From JAFGVL01 sp964546015 (GTDB lineage Bacteria; Bacteroidota; Bacteroidia; Bacteroidales; Paludibacteraceae): DNA of 64,000 nt. Within the stretch, counting starts at the first letter, position 1. Each line of letters opens with the position of its first letter. Location of the stretch: assembly GCA_964546015.1 (NCBI GenBank), contig CAZJHO010000006.1, positions 1-64,000 of the forward strand, in the 5' to 3' direction. The notes beneath the pieces were generated by a model that was not told where the DNA came from, did not search any database, and was given only the letters and a program-made list of their open reading frames with translations. The position numbers were made by a program, and so were the translations under genes. Below, piece after piece: positions 17,407-26,082 of the stretch.

Positions 17407-19413
17407 ATGCTTATGAAAAAGTTTTTCAAGTTTTTAGTATGTGCATTTATGTTTTTCCTATATGGTATAGGAACTAATGCGCAAAACCCGTATCCGAATA
17501 CCGGTAGTCATTCGGTATGTGAAGGAGAGACCAGGAATTACGGTGTAGTTCTTACTACGGGTTCTACTTATGTATGGTCTGTTACGGCAGGTGCTTCTGG
17601 AACAGACTGGGTATTGACATCTCCACTTGAAGGAGAAATAAATAAAGCCACTGTAGAGTGGAAAAAAAGAGGTACTTATACAGTCAGTGTTACTGAAACC
17701 AGTGCAAATGGTTGCGAGGGAGATCCTGTGACTATTGCGGTAACGGTTAATCCATTGCCTATTGTATCTAATAAAACGGCATCTGTGTGTTCCGGAGCTA
17801 ATATTGGCATAGAATTGCCACTTATTGATGAATATACTGGAGTGGAAGGTGCAGTTACTATTACTCACTATGAAATTGCAGCTGTAAAATCTACTACAAC
17901 AGATTTTGCCGGTACACCTTATGAAACAGCAGCTAAAACAGTTGCAGCTGAAGATATGATCTCCGACGATGTATTTACCAATACATCAGGTGTAGATCAA
18001 ACGGTTACTTATACAATTACTCCTTATGCCGGTGATTGTGCGGGAGAAAACTTTACTGCTATAGCTACCGTTTATCCTCAGCCTGTTAAAACAGCTATGA
18101 GTGAAACGGCAGTTTGTTCTCGTGATGTAGTTGGTGTAACTTTACCTGGTACGGATAATAGTACTACTCCAATGACAATTAGCAAGTGGAGAATTACTAG
18201 CATAGACGCAACAGACTTAGTAGCCGATGCAGGTAATTTTTCTAATCTTAATACTGTAATTACAACAGCTAATTCTCTTGCTGCTGATAAATTTACAAAT
18301 ACAACCAATTCTGTTAAAAATGTGGTATATACTGTAGTACCTATTTCAGCTAATGATTGTGAAGGAGATCCATTTACTATTACAGTACCGGTTAATCCAG
18401 AACCAGTTATAACTCCTGTTCCACAATCATCTTGTTCAGGTGAGGCAATTGCTCAAACATTACCAACAATAGGAACTAATGGAGTTGCTATTGATAAATG
18501 GGATATTGTTTCTATAACATTATCTTCAACTGATCCTGATGTATTGAGACCAGGAAGCTCAAATGTAGTAGCAGCAAATAATGTAGCAAGCGATTATATC
18601 GCAAGTGATGTATTTACTAATTTGAGTGACCAAGCTCAAACCGTAACATATAGAATTCAACCATACGCAACAACAGGTGGTTGTGCGGGAGATCCTTACG
18701 ACCTTGTAGTAACTATAACTCAAGCTCCTGTAGTTGAACCTCAAACAGCAAATCAATGTTCTGGTATTGCTATTGGCGGAACATTACCAACTACGGATAA
18801 ATATGATGCCGGAATTAGCAGCTACTATATTACCGATATAGTTATAGATCCAAGCTTAACCGGATCATCTGCAGTAACTCCAACACCAACGCCGGTTGTA
18901 GGTCAAGACGAAGTAACAGCTACAGCGTTAGCGGGTGATACTTATACTAATATAACTAATTCGGCTAAGACTGTAGTTTATACTGTAATTCCACGCTCTA
19001 CATGTAACGGTGAACCATTTACATATACCGTAACAATTAATCCAGAGCCTGTGGTTGGTGACGGTACGGGTACTGCTTGTTCGGCTGATGCTAACTTAAC
19101 AACAGTAGATCCTGTGGTTGCTCCTACATCAGTTGCTGTGGCAACATATACAATTACAGCTGTAACTCCTGCCGGAGCACTTGTAGCTGATGCTACTAAT
19201 GCAGACCATGTAGATGATGCCGTTGCTTATACAACATTAGATGCCTTGAAGGCTGCTATCAACGCTGATATCTTCACAAATGAAACAGACGATGACTTGA
19301 CTGTGGTTTATACTGTAGTGCCAAGATCAGCAGAAGGTTGTGCCGGTGAGACATTCACAGTCACTAATACAATCTACAAGAAAGTAGTAACTTCAGAAAT
19401 CAGTTTCGAATAA
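17407..19413 (+). CDS. Secreted PKD-like repeat protein (second of three)
   Basis: This 668-aa extracellular protein may be a stalk or filament subunit. It starts MLMKKFFKFLVCAFMFFLYG with the signal peptide ending at NAQ; ATG 17413 is an equally good start. After an N-terminal Ig-like domain, five repeats of about 100-110 aa follow. Each opens with a Pro-Val element, then a Cys-Ser dipeptide and an LP strand (for example ASVCSGANIGIELPL, SSCSGEAIAQTLPT, NQCSGIAIGGTLPT). Each closes on a TVTYTI-like strand and a CxGEPF-like or CAGDPY-like strand. This pattern fits the PKD-like domain families of Bacteroidota adhesins. The protein ends KKVVTSEISFE with no sorting domain, echoing the STSEISHN end of the preceding protein. 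No catalytic residues are seen. Confidence 0.75.
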   Translation: MLMKKFFKFLVCAFMFFLYGIGTNAQNPYPNTGSHSVCEGETRNYGVVLTTGSTYVWSVTAGASGTDWVLTSPLEGEINKATVEWKKRGTYTVSVTETSANGCEGDPVTIAVTVNPLPIVSNKTASVCSGANIGIELPLIDEYTGVEGAVTITHYEIAAVKSTTTDFAGTPYETAAKTVAAEDMISDDVFTNTSGVDQTVTYTITPYAGDCAGENFTAIATVYPQPVKTAMSETAVCSRDVVGVTLPGTDNSTTPMTISKWRITSIDATDLVADAGNFSNLNTVITTANSLAADKFTNTTNSVKNVVYTVVPISANDCEGDPFTITVPVNPEPVITPVPQSSCSGEAIAQTLPTIGTNGVAIDKWDIVSITLSSTDPDVLRPGSSNVVAANNVASDYIASDVFTNLSDQAQTVTYRIQPYATTGGCAGDPYDLVVTITQAPVVEPQTANQCSGIAIGGTLPTTDKYDAGISSYYITDIVIDPSLTGSSAVTPTPTPVVGQDEVTATALAGDTYTNITNSAKTVVYTVIPRSTCNGEPFTYTVTINPEPVVGDGTGTACSADANLTTVDPVVAPTSVAVATYTITAVTPAGALVADATNADHVDDAVAYTTLDALKAAINADIFTNETDDDLTVVYTVVPRSAEGCAGETFTVTNTIYKKVVTSEISFE

Positions 19414-19435
19414 AAATTGATGAGATAAATCCAAA

Positions 19436-19465
19436 AACTCAACTCCCCTTTAGGGGAGCTGAGTT
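19436..19465. repeat. Hairpin between second and third adhesin genes
   Basis: A 13-bp stem with one mismatch (19436-19448 with 19453-19465) surrounds a TTTA loop with a CTCCCC/GGGGAG core. It lies 23 bases past the stop of the second gene without a clean T run. It looks like a REP-type element or an attenuator or mRNA-stability hairpin. It could lower expression of the third adhesin and the PorP gene. Confidence 0.6.
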
Positions 19466-19550
19466 GCGGATTATCTGAATATAATTGTTTTGTAATTTCT
19501 CTTTATATGTGAACCTTTTGGTTTTATTATTTGTTGAATAATAAGTCTTT

Positions 19551-21062
19551 ATGTTTTTGAAAATAGTATATATACGATTCTTTTGTGTAATGTTGCTTTG
19601 TACATTCTGTTTTACAGTGCAAGGTGCTGCTGCCGATAGAGTTATACTTGGTACTACAAAAACATATACTGTAAATCAAACTCCAGGTTCTAGGTATAGT
19701 TGGCAGATTGACGGAGGACTACCTTTGGCTTCTACTACAAATTCTGTATCTGTGACATGGAATACGGTGGGAATACACACTTTAACCGTTAAAGAGAAAG
19801 ATATAAACGATTGTTACGGCCAATCTGTAGCATTGGAAGTGAGAGTGGAATTGCCTCCGAATCTGGAAATTGCTGTTGCCGATGTTTGCGCCGGAAATGA
19901 TCTGGTTTTTACTGCAACCAACATACCGGGTGCAACTTATAGCTGGAAATTGAATGGTAATCCGATTATTGTTTCTGGATATGCATATACAATATCAACT
20001 CCACCTGTAGGTAGTTATACGGTAGAAGTACAATATACGCTGTTGGGTTATACATCTGATCCGGCAAATCAGACGGCAGTTGTGAACCCGATTCCGGTTG
20101 TTAACGAGTTGATTGCATCTAAAAATAATGCATGTCAAGGTTCGGATTTAGTATTTACAGTATCTCCGGCAGGATATTCAACTTATAATTGGACGGTTCA
20201 GGGTGTTGAACATTCAGAAACAAGTAATACCTTACATTATAAAGCAAACAATCCTGGAGCTATAAATGTTTATGTAACAGCAACTCATAATGGTTGTACT
20301 TCAGATCCTCAAAAAGCTCAGGCTGTTATTCTAGCAGCACCGACTCCGCGTACAATGGACTATGAGGCTTGTGCTACAAAAGGTCAATTGATGCTTAATT
20401 CATTAGTTGCTGCGCAAGGAAGAAAGAATTGGTATGCAACAGAAATATCAACTAATCCGATAACAGCGCCTACGATAAACACAGAGGAGCCACAATCGAC
20501 AGTATATTATGTGAGTGCTGTGACAAGTCAAGGATGTGAATCGGAACGAGTACCGGTATCAATAAATATTTATGAGAATCCGATCTTTATAAGTGAGGCT
20601 GTAAAACAAGAAGGTCGTACGGCTGAAATTCGTGTCGAAAAGGGAACACCTCCGTATATTTATAAATTGCGTGATGCTGTATCATCGCCATTCTATACTA
20701 CAACTGTAGTGGATGATTTGATCATAGGTAAAAACCCAATTGAAATATCGGATGCCCAAGGATGTAAAGTTTCAGCTATTGTTGAGGCGAAGATTAATTT
20801 GATTCCTGACGAATATTTCTCTCCGAACGGAGATGGTATACATGATTACTGGTTGATAAAGAATATAGAAAGTTATCCGAATACAATAATCATTATTCGC
20901 GATCGTTATGGAAAAGAATTGGCTCGATACAAAGGAGCAGATTTCAAAGGATGGGACGGTAAATATCAAGGAAATCCTGTAATATCGGATGATTATTGGT
21001 ACGAAATACAAGTTCACGAAATCGGAGATAGAATGATAGGTCACTTTAATTTAAGACGATAG
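19551..21062 (+). CDS. Secreted protein with T9SS type B sorting domain (third of three)
   Basis: This 503-aa surface protein is exported by the type IX system. The signal peptide is MFLKIVYIRFFCVMLLCTFC followed by FTVQGAAA. Three to four Ig/PKD-like domains follow (about residues 30-400; repeated YSWKLNG, YNWTVQG and WYATEIS strands). The C-terminal 85 or so residues are the gliding-type (CHU_C, type B) sorting domain: DEYFSPNGDGIHDYWLIKN, IIIRDRYGKELARYKG, GWDGKYQGN and DDYWYEIQVHE. Type B cargo usually needs a PorP/SprF-like partner, and such a gene begins 20 bases downstream. The family reading is firm; the biological role of the protein is not known. Confidence 0.88.
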   Translation: MFLKIVYIRFFCVMLLCTFCFTVQGAAADRVILGTTKTYTVNQTPGSRYSWQIDGGLPLASTTNSVSVTWNTVGIHTLTVKEKDINDCYGQSVALEVRVELPPNLEIAVADVCAGNDLVFTATNIPGATYSWKLNGNPIIVSGYAYTISTPPVGSYTVEVQYTLLGYTSDPANQTAVVNPIPVVNELIASKNNACQGSDLVFTVSPAGYSTYNWTVQGVEHSETSNTLHYKANNPGAINVYVTATHNGCTSDPQKAQAVILAAPTPRTMDYEACATKGQLMLNSLVAAQGRKNWYATEISTNPITAPTINTEEPQSTVYYVSAVTSQGCESERVPVSINIYENPIFISEAVKQEGRTAEIRVEKGTPPYIYKLRDAVSSPFYTTTVVDDLIIGKNPIEISDAQGCKVSAIVEAKINLIPDEYFSPNGDGIHDYWLIKNIESYPNTIIIIRDRYGKELARYKGADFKGWDGKYQGNPVISDDYWYEIQVHEIGDRMIGHFNLRR

Positions 21063-21082
21063 CCGATAGAAAAGATTTTAAA

Positions 21083-22078
21083 ATGAAAGATTACATTCAA
21101 AATAAAATAAATAAAAGAGTAAGATATTCTTTTCTACTCTGTATCTTTCTATTCTTTGCATCTAATATGTTTGGACAAGAAGATCCGGTAGCTAACCAGT
21201 ATTATTTTAATTATTATTTAGAAAATCCTGCAGTGGCCGGTTCTACCGATTGTACCTATTTTATGTTCACGAATAGTATGAACTGGGTAGGTATTGAAAA
21301 TGCACCGATGACGCAATTGTTCAGTTTTCAAACTCGATTAAAATCAAATATTGGAATAGGAGCATACTTGTTCAACGATAGAAACGGATATACACGCCAA
21401 CAAGGCGGACAGTTTACTCTGGCATATCACATTATTTTGGATAAAGGCAGGCAATATTTGAAACAAGTCAGAAAAGACAGGCAATTATCGTTCGGTGTTT
21501 CGGCTAAATTTTTCAATTTCGGATATGATCCTGATTTTGATCCGAACGATCCTTTTGACCCGGCTTATCAAATATTAGAAAGCGATCAAGCATTCAACGC
21601 TAATGTAGGGGTGTATTATACATCTTATGGTTTTTTTACCGGATTATCAGCCTATAATTTGGCGACAATGGAGAAATCAGTATACGATAAGAATTTAGAA
21701 CCGATTATTCCGCTTTCAATTCATGCTCTTATTGGCAATGAATTTTCATTAAATGAGAGAGAAGCTTTAGAGCCGTCTCTTTTGTACAGGATAAATGCAA
21801 ATGATGAAATGTCAATGGACTTAAACCTTCGTTATTCGCAAGAATTTAGAGCAAACTCAAATAATTCATGGTGGATTCAAGGAACTTATAGGCAAACAAT
21901 AGATAAAGAAAATAAGCATCCTTTAGCTTTGATTCCTATGGTTGGTTTTCAGTTTGATAAATGGCATATAGCTTATGCTTATGAAGTGAACCTTAATAGT
22001 TGGGCAAAATATAGCACTGGAACCCATCAAATAATGTTAGGTTATACATTATGTCAAGTTGCTAAATTCTGTAGATAA
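21083..22078 (+). CDS. PorP/SprF family outer-membrane protein
   Basis: This 331-aa outer-membrane beta-barrel protein belongs to the PorP/SprF family, which handles T9SS cargo and anchors type B substrates such as SprB. A signal peptide (RYSFLLCIFLFFASNMFGQ) is followed by the family opening DPVANQYYFNYYLENPAVAG. The typical internal block IGIGAYLFNDRNGYTRQQGG comes next. The last strand is a typical barrel end (HQIMLGYTLCQVAKF). It lies 20 bases after the type B cargo gene and closes the cluster before a strong terminator. The pair is therefore likely dedicated to the upstream adhesins and is probably not the core PorP of the secretion machine. Confidence 0.87.
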   Translation: MKDYIQNKINKRVRYSFLLCIFLFFASNMFGQEDPVANQYYFNYYLENPAVAGSTDCTYFMFTNSMNWVGIENAPMTQLFSFQTRLKSNIGIGAYLFNDRNGYTRQQGGQFTLAYHIILDKGRQYLKQVRKDRQLSFGVSAKFFNFGYDPDFDPNDPFDPAYQILESDQAFNANVGVYYTSYGFFTGLSAYNLATMEKSVYDKNLEPIIPLSIHALIGNEFSLNEREALEPSLLYRINANDEMSMDLNLRYSQEFRANSNNSWWIQGTYRQTIDKENKHPLALIPMVGFQFDKWHIAYAYEVNLNSWAKYSTGTHQIMLGYTLCQVAKFCR

Positions 22079-22111
22079 AAAATAAACATAAAAGCATTGA
22101 AGATTTAGTAT

Positions 22112-22148
22112 AAAATCCATCGAAACTTGTTTCGATGGATTTTTTTAT
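22112..22148 (+). terminator. Terminator closing the adhesin/PorP cluster
   Basis: A perfect stem of about 14 bp (22112-22126 with 22129-22143) is followed by T residues. It lies 34 bases past the PorP stop. Confidence 0.85.
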
Positions 22149-22249
22149 CAAAATGATAAAAATAAACTCTAAAGAGTATCTTTTTTATGTTGAATAATTA
22201 AAAAACCTATCCATTTTGTAGAAAAATGTACGGATGTTCAGAATATTTT

Positions 22250-22257
22250 GTAATTTT
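22250..22257 (+). promoter_or_regulatory. -7 box for the aminotransferase gene
   Basis: TAATTTTG fits TAnnTTTG, 41 bases before the ATG at 22298. No convincing -33 element is seen. Confidence 0.45.
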
Positions 22258-22297
22258 GTAACTCCTAAATGAAAATAACATTATAAAAAAGATAAAA

Positions 22298-23491
22298 ATG
22301 AATCAACTTTCAGATCGTATTAATGCTTTAGCAGCTTCCGAAACTTTGGCCATGTCACAAAAAAGCGCAGAATTACAAGCGCAAGGATTCGATGTAATAA
22401 ATTTAAGTGTAGGTGAACCTGATTTTAATACGCCCGAACACATTAAAGAGGCTGCCAAGAAAGCGATTGAGAATAATTTCTCTTTCTACTCTCCGGTACC
22501 TGGTTATCCTGCTTTGCGTAATGCAATTGTTGCCAAACTGAAAAATGAAAACGGATTAGATTACACACCGGCTCAGATTGTTTGTTCAAACGGAGCGAAA
22601 CAATCAGTTTGTAATACTGTTCTTTGTGTTGTTAATCCTGGTGACGAAGTAATTATTCCTGCTCCTTATTGGGTAAGTTATATCGAAATGGTAAAATTAG
22701 CCGAAGGAAAAAGTGTAATTATTTCGGCAGGAATTGATCAGGATTTTAAAATTACTCCATCTCAATTGGAAGCAGCTATTACACCAAAAACAAAAGCGTT
22801 AATTCTTTGTTCTCCTTCGAATCCAACAGGTAGTGTGTACACTAAAGACGAATTGAAAGCATTAGCTAATGTGTTGGCGAAATATCCTCAAATTATTATT
22901 CTTGCTGACGAGATTTACGAGCATATCAATTATGTAGGAAAACATGAAAGTATTGCTCAATTTGAAAATATTCGCGACCGAGTAGTTATTATCAATGGGG
23001 TATCTAAAGGATATGCTATGACTGGATGGCGTTTAGGTTGGATTGCAGCTCCAAAATGGATTGCCGATGCTTGTAATAAATTACAAGGTCAATATACTTC
23101 GGGACCATGCTCAATTACTCAGAAAGCAGCAGAAGTAGCTTATACAGGTGATCAAACTTGTGTTTCCGAGATGTGTAAGGCATTTGAGCGTCGTAAGAAT
23201 TTAATCGTAAAATTAGCGAAAGAAATCCCTGGCTTTAAAGTTAACAATCCAACCGGTGCATTTTATATTTTTCCTGAGTGCAGTTACTATTTAGGAAAAT
23301 CGTATGAAGGTAAAAAAATTGAAAATTCAGCAGATTTAGCTATGTGGTTATTAGAAACTGCTCATGTAGCTTGTGTTGGAGGTTTGGCTTTCGGTGCTCC
23401 AGAATGTATTCGTATGTCATATGCTACTTCCGATGAAAACATTGAAAAAGCAATGGCTCGTATTAAAGAAGCTTTAGCAAAACTTCAATAA
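22298..23491 (+). CDS. Aspartate aminotransferase-like (class I/II PLP enzyme)
   Basis: This cytoplasmic PLP-dependent aminotransferase has 397 aa. It probably interconverts aspartate and oxaloacetate with 2-oxoglutarate/glutamate. Its class Ib features are LSVGEPDFNTPEHI, the substrate/PLP block YSPVPGYPALRNAI, the NPTG motif in SPSNPTGSVY, ILADEIYEHINY, and the Schiff-base lysine Lys237 in VSKGYAMTGWRLGW. The final IRMSYATSDENIEKAMARI provides the carboxylate-binding arginine. Substrate choice within the family (aspartate versus prephenate or others) cannot be fixed from sequence alone. It is a single gene bounded by terminators. Confidence 0.88.
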   Translation: MNQLSDRINALAASETLAMSQKSAELQAQGFDVINLSVGEPDFNTPEHIKEAAKKAIENNFSFYSPVPGYPALRNAIVAKLKNENGLDYTPAQIVCSNGAKQSVCNTVLCVVNPGDEVIIPAPYWVSYIEMVKLAEGKSVIISAGIDQDFKITPSQLEAAITPKTKALILCSPSNPTGSVYTKDELKALANVLAKYPQIIILADEIYEHINYVGKHESIAQFENIRDRVVIINGVSKGYAMTGWRLGWIAAPKWIADACNKLQGQYTSGPCSITQKAAEVAYTGDQTCVSEMCKAFERRKNLIVKLAKEIPGFKVNNPTGAFYIFPECSYYLGKSYEGKKIENSADLAMWLLETAHVACVGGLAFGAPECIRMSYATSDENIEKAMARIKEALAKLQ

Positions 23492-23514
23492 AAGAAAAAA
23501 AGAGTTCATAGTAT

Positions 23515-23552
23515 TAAAAAAGGCTATCAATCATTCGATTGATAGCTTTTTT
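23515..23552. terminator. Bidirectional terminator between the aminotransferase gene and ftsH
   Basis: A stem of about 14 bp with an ATTC-type loop has A/T tracts on both sides. It lies between convergent stops at 23491 and 23574 and can serve both genes. Confidence 0.85.
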
Positions 23553-23573
23553 GTTTCGATATAGATTATTTAA

Positions 23574-25616
23574 TTACTCTTCAAAAGAAATTTCCGGTTC
23601 TGCTATTTCCGGCTTAGTTGGAATGTTATTCTCTTTTTCTGTATCATGCTTTTCTACTATTAGTTCGGAGGTATTTTTTTCGGCTTCGCTATCTTTTAAT
23701 AATTGATCAGCACGAGATATCCACTGTCTTTTTCCAAAGATAGCTTCCAAATCATCAGAGAAAATAACTTCTTTTTCGATTAATAGTTCTGCTAATTTAT
23801 TGTGTTGTTCTTTGTGTTCGGACAGTATTTTTTTCGCGCGTTCATATTGTTCGGCAATGATTTCTTTAGCTTCGGCATCAATAAGCTCCGCTGTTTTTTC
23901 GCTATATGGTTTTGTAAAGCCATATTCACTTTGACCTGATGAGTCGTAGTAACTTATGTTAGCAATTTTGTCACTCATACCGAAATAAGCTACCATTGCA
24001 TATGCCTGCTTAGTTACACGCTCCAAGTCACTAATAGCGCCTGTGCCCATTGTTCCAAAAAAAACTTCTTCGGCAGCACGACCACCTAAAGTAGTACACA
24101 TTTCATCTAACATATGTTCTTTATTGGTGATAGCTCTTTCTTCAGGAAGATACCATGCTGCGCCTAAAGCCTCACCACGGGGAACGATAGTAACTTTAAC
24201 CAATGGTGCAGCATGTTCCAGCACCCAACTAACAGTAGCGTGCCCTGCTTCGTGGAAAGCAATTGCTTTTTTCTCTTCGGTTGTAATAATTTTGGTTTTC
24301 TTTTCTAATCCACCAACAATTCTATCCACTGCATCTAAGAAATCCTGCTTTTCAACAATCGATTTGTTTTTACGGGCAGCAATTAATGCCGCTTCATTAC
24401 AAACATTGGCTATGTCGGCACCGGAAAAACCGGGTGTTTGTTTTGCTAAAAATTCAATATCTAAGTCGTTGCCTAGTTTTAGTGGACGAAGATGCACTTC
24501 GAAAATTTCTTTGCGATCGTTGATATCAGGTAAATCGACATGTATTTGTCTGTCAAACCTGCCTGCACGCAACAGGGCTTTGTCAAGAATGTCGGCTCGA
24601 TTAGTTGCAGCCAAAATAATTACTCCGCTATTTGTTCCGAAACCGTCCATCTCGGTAAGTAATTGGTTAAGAGTACTCTCTCGTTCATCGTTACTTCCGG
24701 TAAAGGCGTTGCGGCCACGCGCGCGACCTACTGCATCAATTTCATCAATAAATATAATACAAGGTGATTTTTCTTTTGCTTGACGGAATAAATCGCGTAC
24801 TCTTGAAGCTCCAACTCCGACAAACATTTCAACAAAATCTGAACCGGACATGGTAAAGAATGGAACATCGGCTTCGCCGGCTACTGCTTTAGCCAAAAGG
24901 GTTTTGCCTGTCCCCGGAGGACCTACCAGCAAAGCTCCTTTTGGAATTTTTCCTCCTAATTCAGTATATTTAGCCGGATTTTTCAAAAAAGAAACTATTT
25001 CTTCAATTTCTTGCTTAGCTTCCGAAAGTCCTGCTACATCTTTGAATGTTGTTTTTTTATTCGGACTGTTTTTATCGAATATTTGTGCTCGAGCTTTTCC
25101 TACAGAAAATGGATTATTGCCGCCGGCAGCGCCTCCCATTCGTCGCATTAAAAAAATCCATAATCCGACTAAGAGAATAATCGGACCAAAGGAGAATAAA
25201 ATGTTTAAAAGCATATTGTCACCTTCAATATATTTTATGTCGCCTTTGTAATCATTTTCTTTAAGCATTTTGCTAACTGCTTCGGGCGAAGATATTTTAG
25301 TTTCAATAATGCCTTTTTGGTTAGGACGCACCTTTTCTTTCTCAAAAACTTGATTAATGGCGTCTTTTTTTACATTAGCTGTTACTAAGTTGTTATCCGT
25401 AACAATTGTAATAGAGTCCAGTACATTGGCTTGTACATATTTTTCGAATTGAGAATAAGATACTTTTTTTATATTCGGTTCATCACCAGACATATAATTG
25501 AAGATCAATAATCCGGCAAAAATGATTACAAAAAGCCAGTTATAGTTAAATTTAATCGGCTTTCTGTTTCCGAGTGGATTCTGTTTTTGTTCTGGTTTTT
25601 TATTATTATTTTCCAT
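23574..25616 (-). CDS. ftsH: ATP-dependent zinc metalloprotease FtsH
   Basis: FtsH is the membrane-bound AAA+ protease that degrades misassembled membrane proteins and regulatory proteins. The 680-aa protein has the standard order. Membrane helix 1 is near residues 27-42 and a periplasmic domain follows. Helix 2 is near residues 135-155. The AAA domain has Walker A GPPGTGKT (232-239), Walker B IIFIDEIDAVGRARG and the second region of homology (ATNRADILDKALLRAGRFDR). The zinc site is HEAGH (455-459). The C-terminal tail is acidic. It lies 7 bases downstream of rsfS on the same strand, a common Bacteroidales pairing. Confidence 0.97.
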   Translation of the reverse strand: MENNNKKPEQKQNPLGNRKPIKFNYNWLFVIIFAGLLIFNYMSGDEPNIKKVSYSQFEKYVQANVLDSITIVTDNNLVTANVKKDAINQVFEKEKVRPNQKGIIETKISSPEAVSKMLKENDYKGDIKYIEGDNMLLNILFSFGPIILLVGLWIFLMRRMGGAAGGNNPFSVGKARAQIFDKNSPNKKTTFKDVAGLSEAKQEIEEIVSFLKNPAKYTELGGKIPKGALLVGPPGTGKTLLAKAVAGEADVPFFTMSGSDFVEMFVGVGASRVRDLFRQAKEKSPCIIFIDEIDAVGRARGRNAFTGSNDERESTLNQLLTEMDGFGTNSGVIILAATNRADILDKALLRAGRFDRQIHVDLPDINDRKEIFEVHLRPLKLGNDLDIEFLAKQTPGFSGADIANVCNEAALIAARKNKSIVEKQDFLDAVDRIVGGLEKKTKIITTEEKKAIAFHEAGHATVSWVLEHAAPLVKVTIVPRGEALGAAWYLPEERAITNKEHMLDEMCTTLGGRAAEEVFFGTMGTGAISDLERVTKQAYAMVAYFGMSDKIANISYYDSSGQSEYGFTKPYSEKTAELIDAEAKEIIAEQYERAKKILSEHKEQHNKLAELLIEKEVIFSDDLEAIFGKRQWISRADQLLKDSEAEKNTSELIVEKHDTEKENNIPTKPEIAEPEISFEE

Positions 25617-25623
25617 AATGAGT

Positions 25624-25980
25624 TTAATCTAAGTCAGGAATCTCTGTTAATTTGGCATCCGACCAAAGGTGTTCTATATCATAAAAAGCGCGCATTTCGG
25701 GTTGGAATATATGTACTAGAATTTGTCCGTAATCATATACAATCCATAATGCATTTTCTTTTCCATCGGTAGTAAAAGGTTTTATTTTGGTTTCTTTTTG
25801 TATATAATCTTTTACAGAATCTGAAATAGCGCTAACATGAGTGGTGGTATTTCCTTCGCAGATTACGAAATAATCGCAAGCGCGCTCACTAAGTTTGGTC
25901 ATATCCACTACCGTGATTTTTTTACCTTTCTTTTCTTGTATTCCTTCAATTATTTTTTGAATAATTTGTTTTTCAGTCAT
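25624..25980 (-). CDS. rsfS: Ribosome silencing factor RsfS
   Basis: RsfS binds ribosomal protein L14 and blocks subunit joining during starvation; it also acts in large-subunit maturation. The 118-aa length is typical. Conserved pieces are GKKITVVDMTKLSERACDYF, VICEGNTTTHVSAISDSV and, near the end, WIVYDYGQILVHIFQPEMR with YDIEHLWSDAK. It precedes ftsH by 7 bases and a -7 box lies just upstream of its ATG, so the two genes are likely one operon. Confidence 0.95.
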   Translation of the reverse strand: MTEKQIIQKIIEGIQEKKGKKITVVDMTKLSERACDYFVICEGNTTTHVSAISDSVKDYIQKETKIKPFTTDGKENALWIVYDYGQILVHIFQPEMRAFYDIEHLWSDAKLTEIPDLD

Positions 25981-26000
25981 AAAATTTAAATAAAAACACG

Positions 26001-26008
26001 CAAATATA
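26001..26008 (-). promoter_or_regulatory. -7 box for rsfS-ftsH
   Basis: On the minus strand TATATTTG (26008-26001) lies 20 bases before the rsfS ATG. No matching TTTG is evident upstream. Confidence 0.5.
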
Positions 26009-26023
26009 CTCTGAATTTTAGGA

Positions 26024-26056
26024 TAAAAAAAGCCCGATTATGATAAAACGGGCAAA
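26024..26056 (-). terminator. Terminator after the panE-like gene
   Basis: A short GC stem (26032-26036 with 26049-26053), flanked by A on one side and T when read on the minus strand, lies 30 bases past the panE-like stop. Confidence 0.65.
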
Positions 26057-26082
26057 AGATATATTGAAATTAGTTAAAACTG

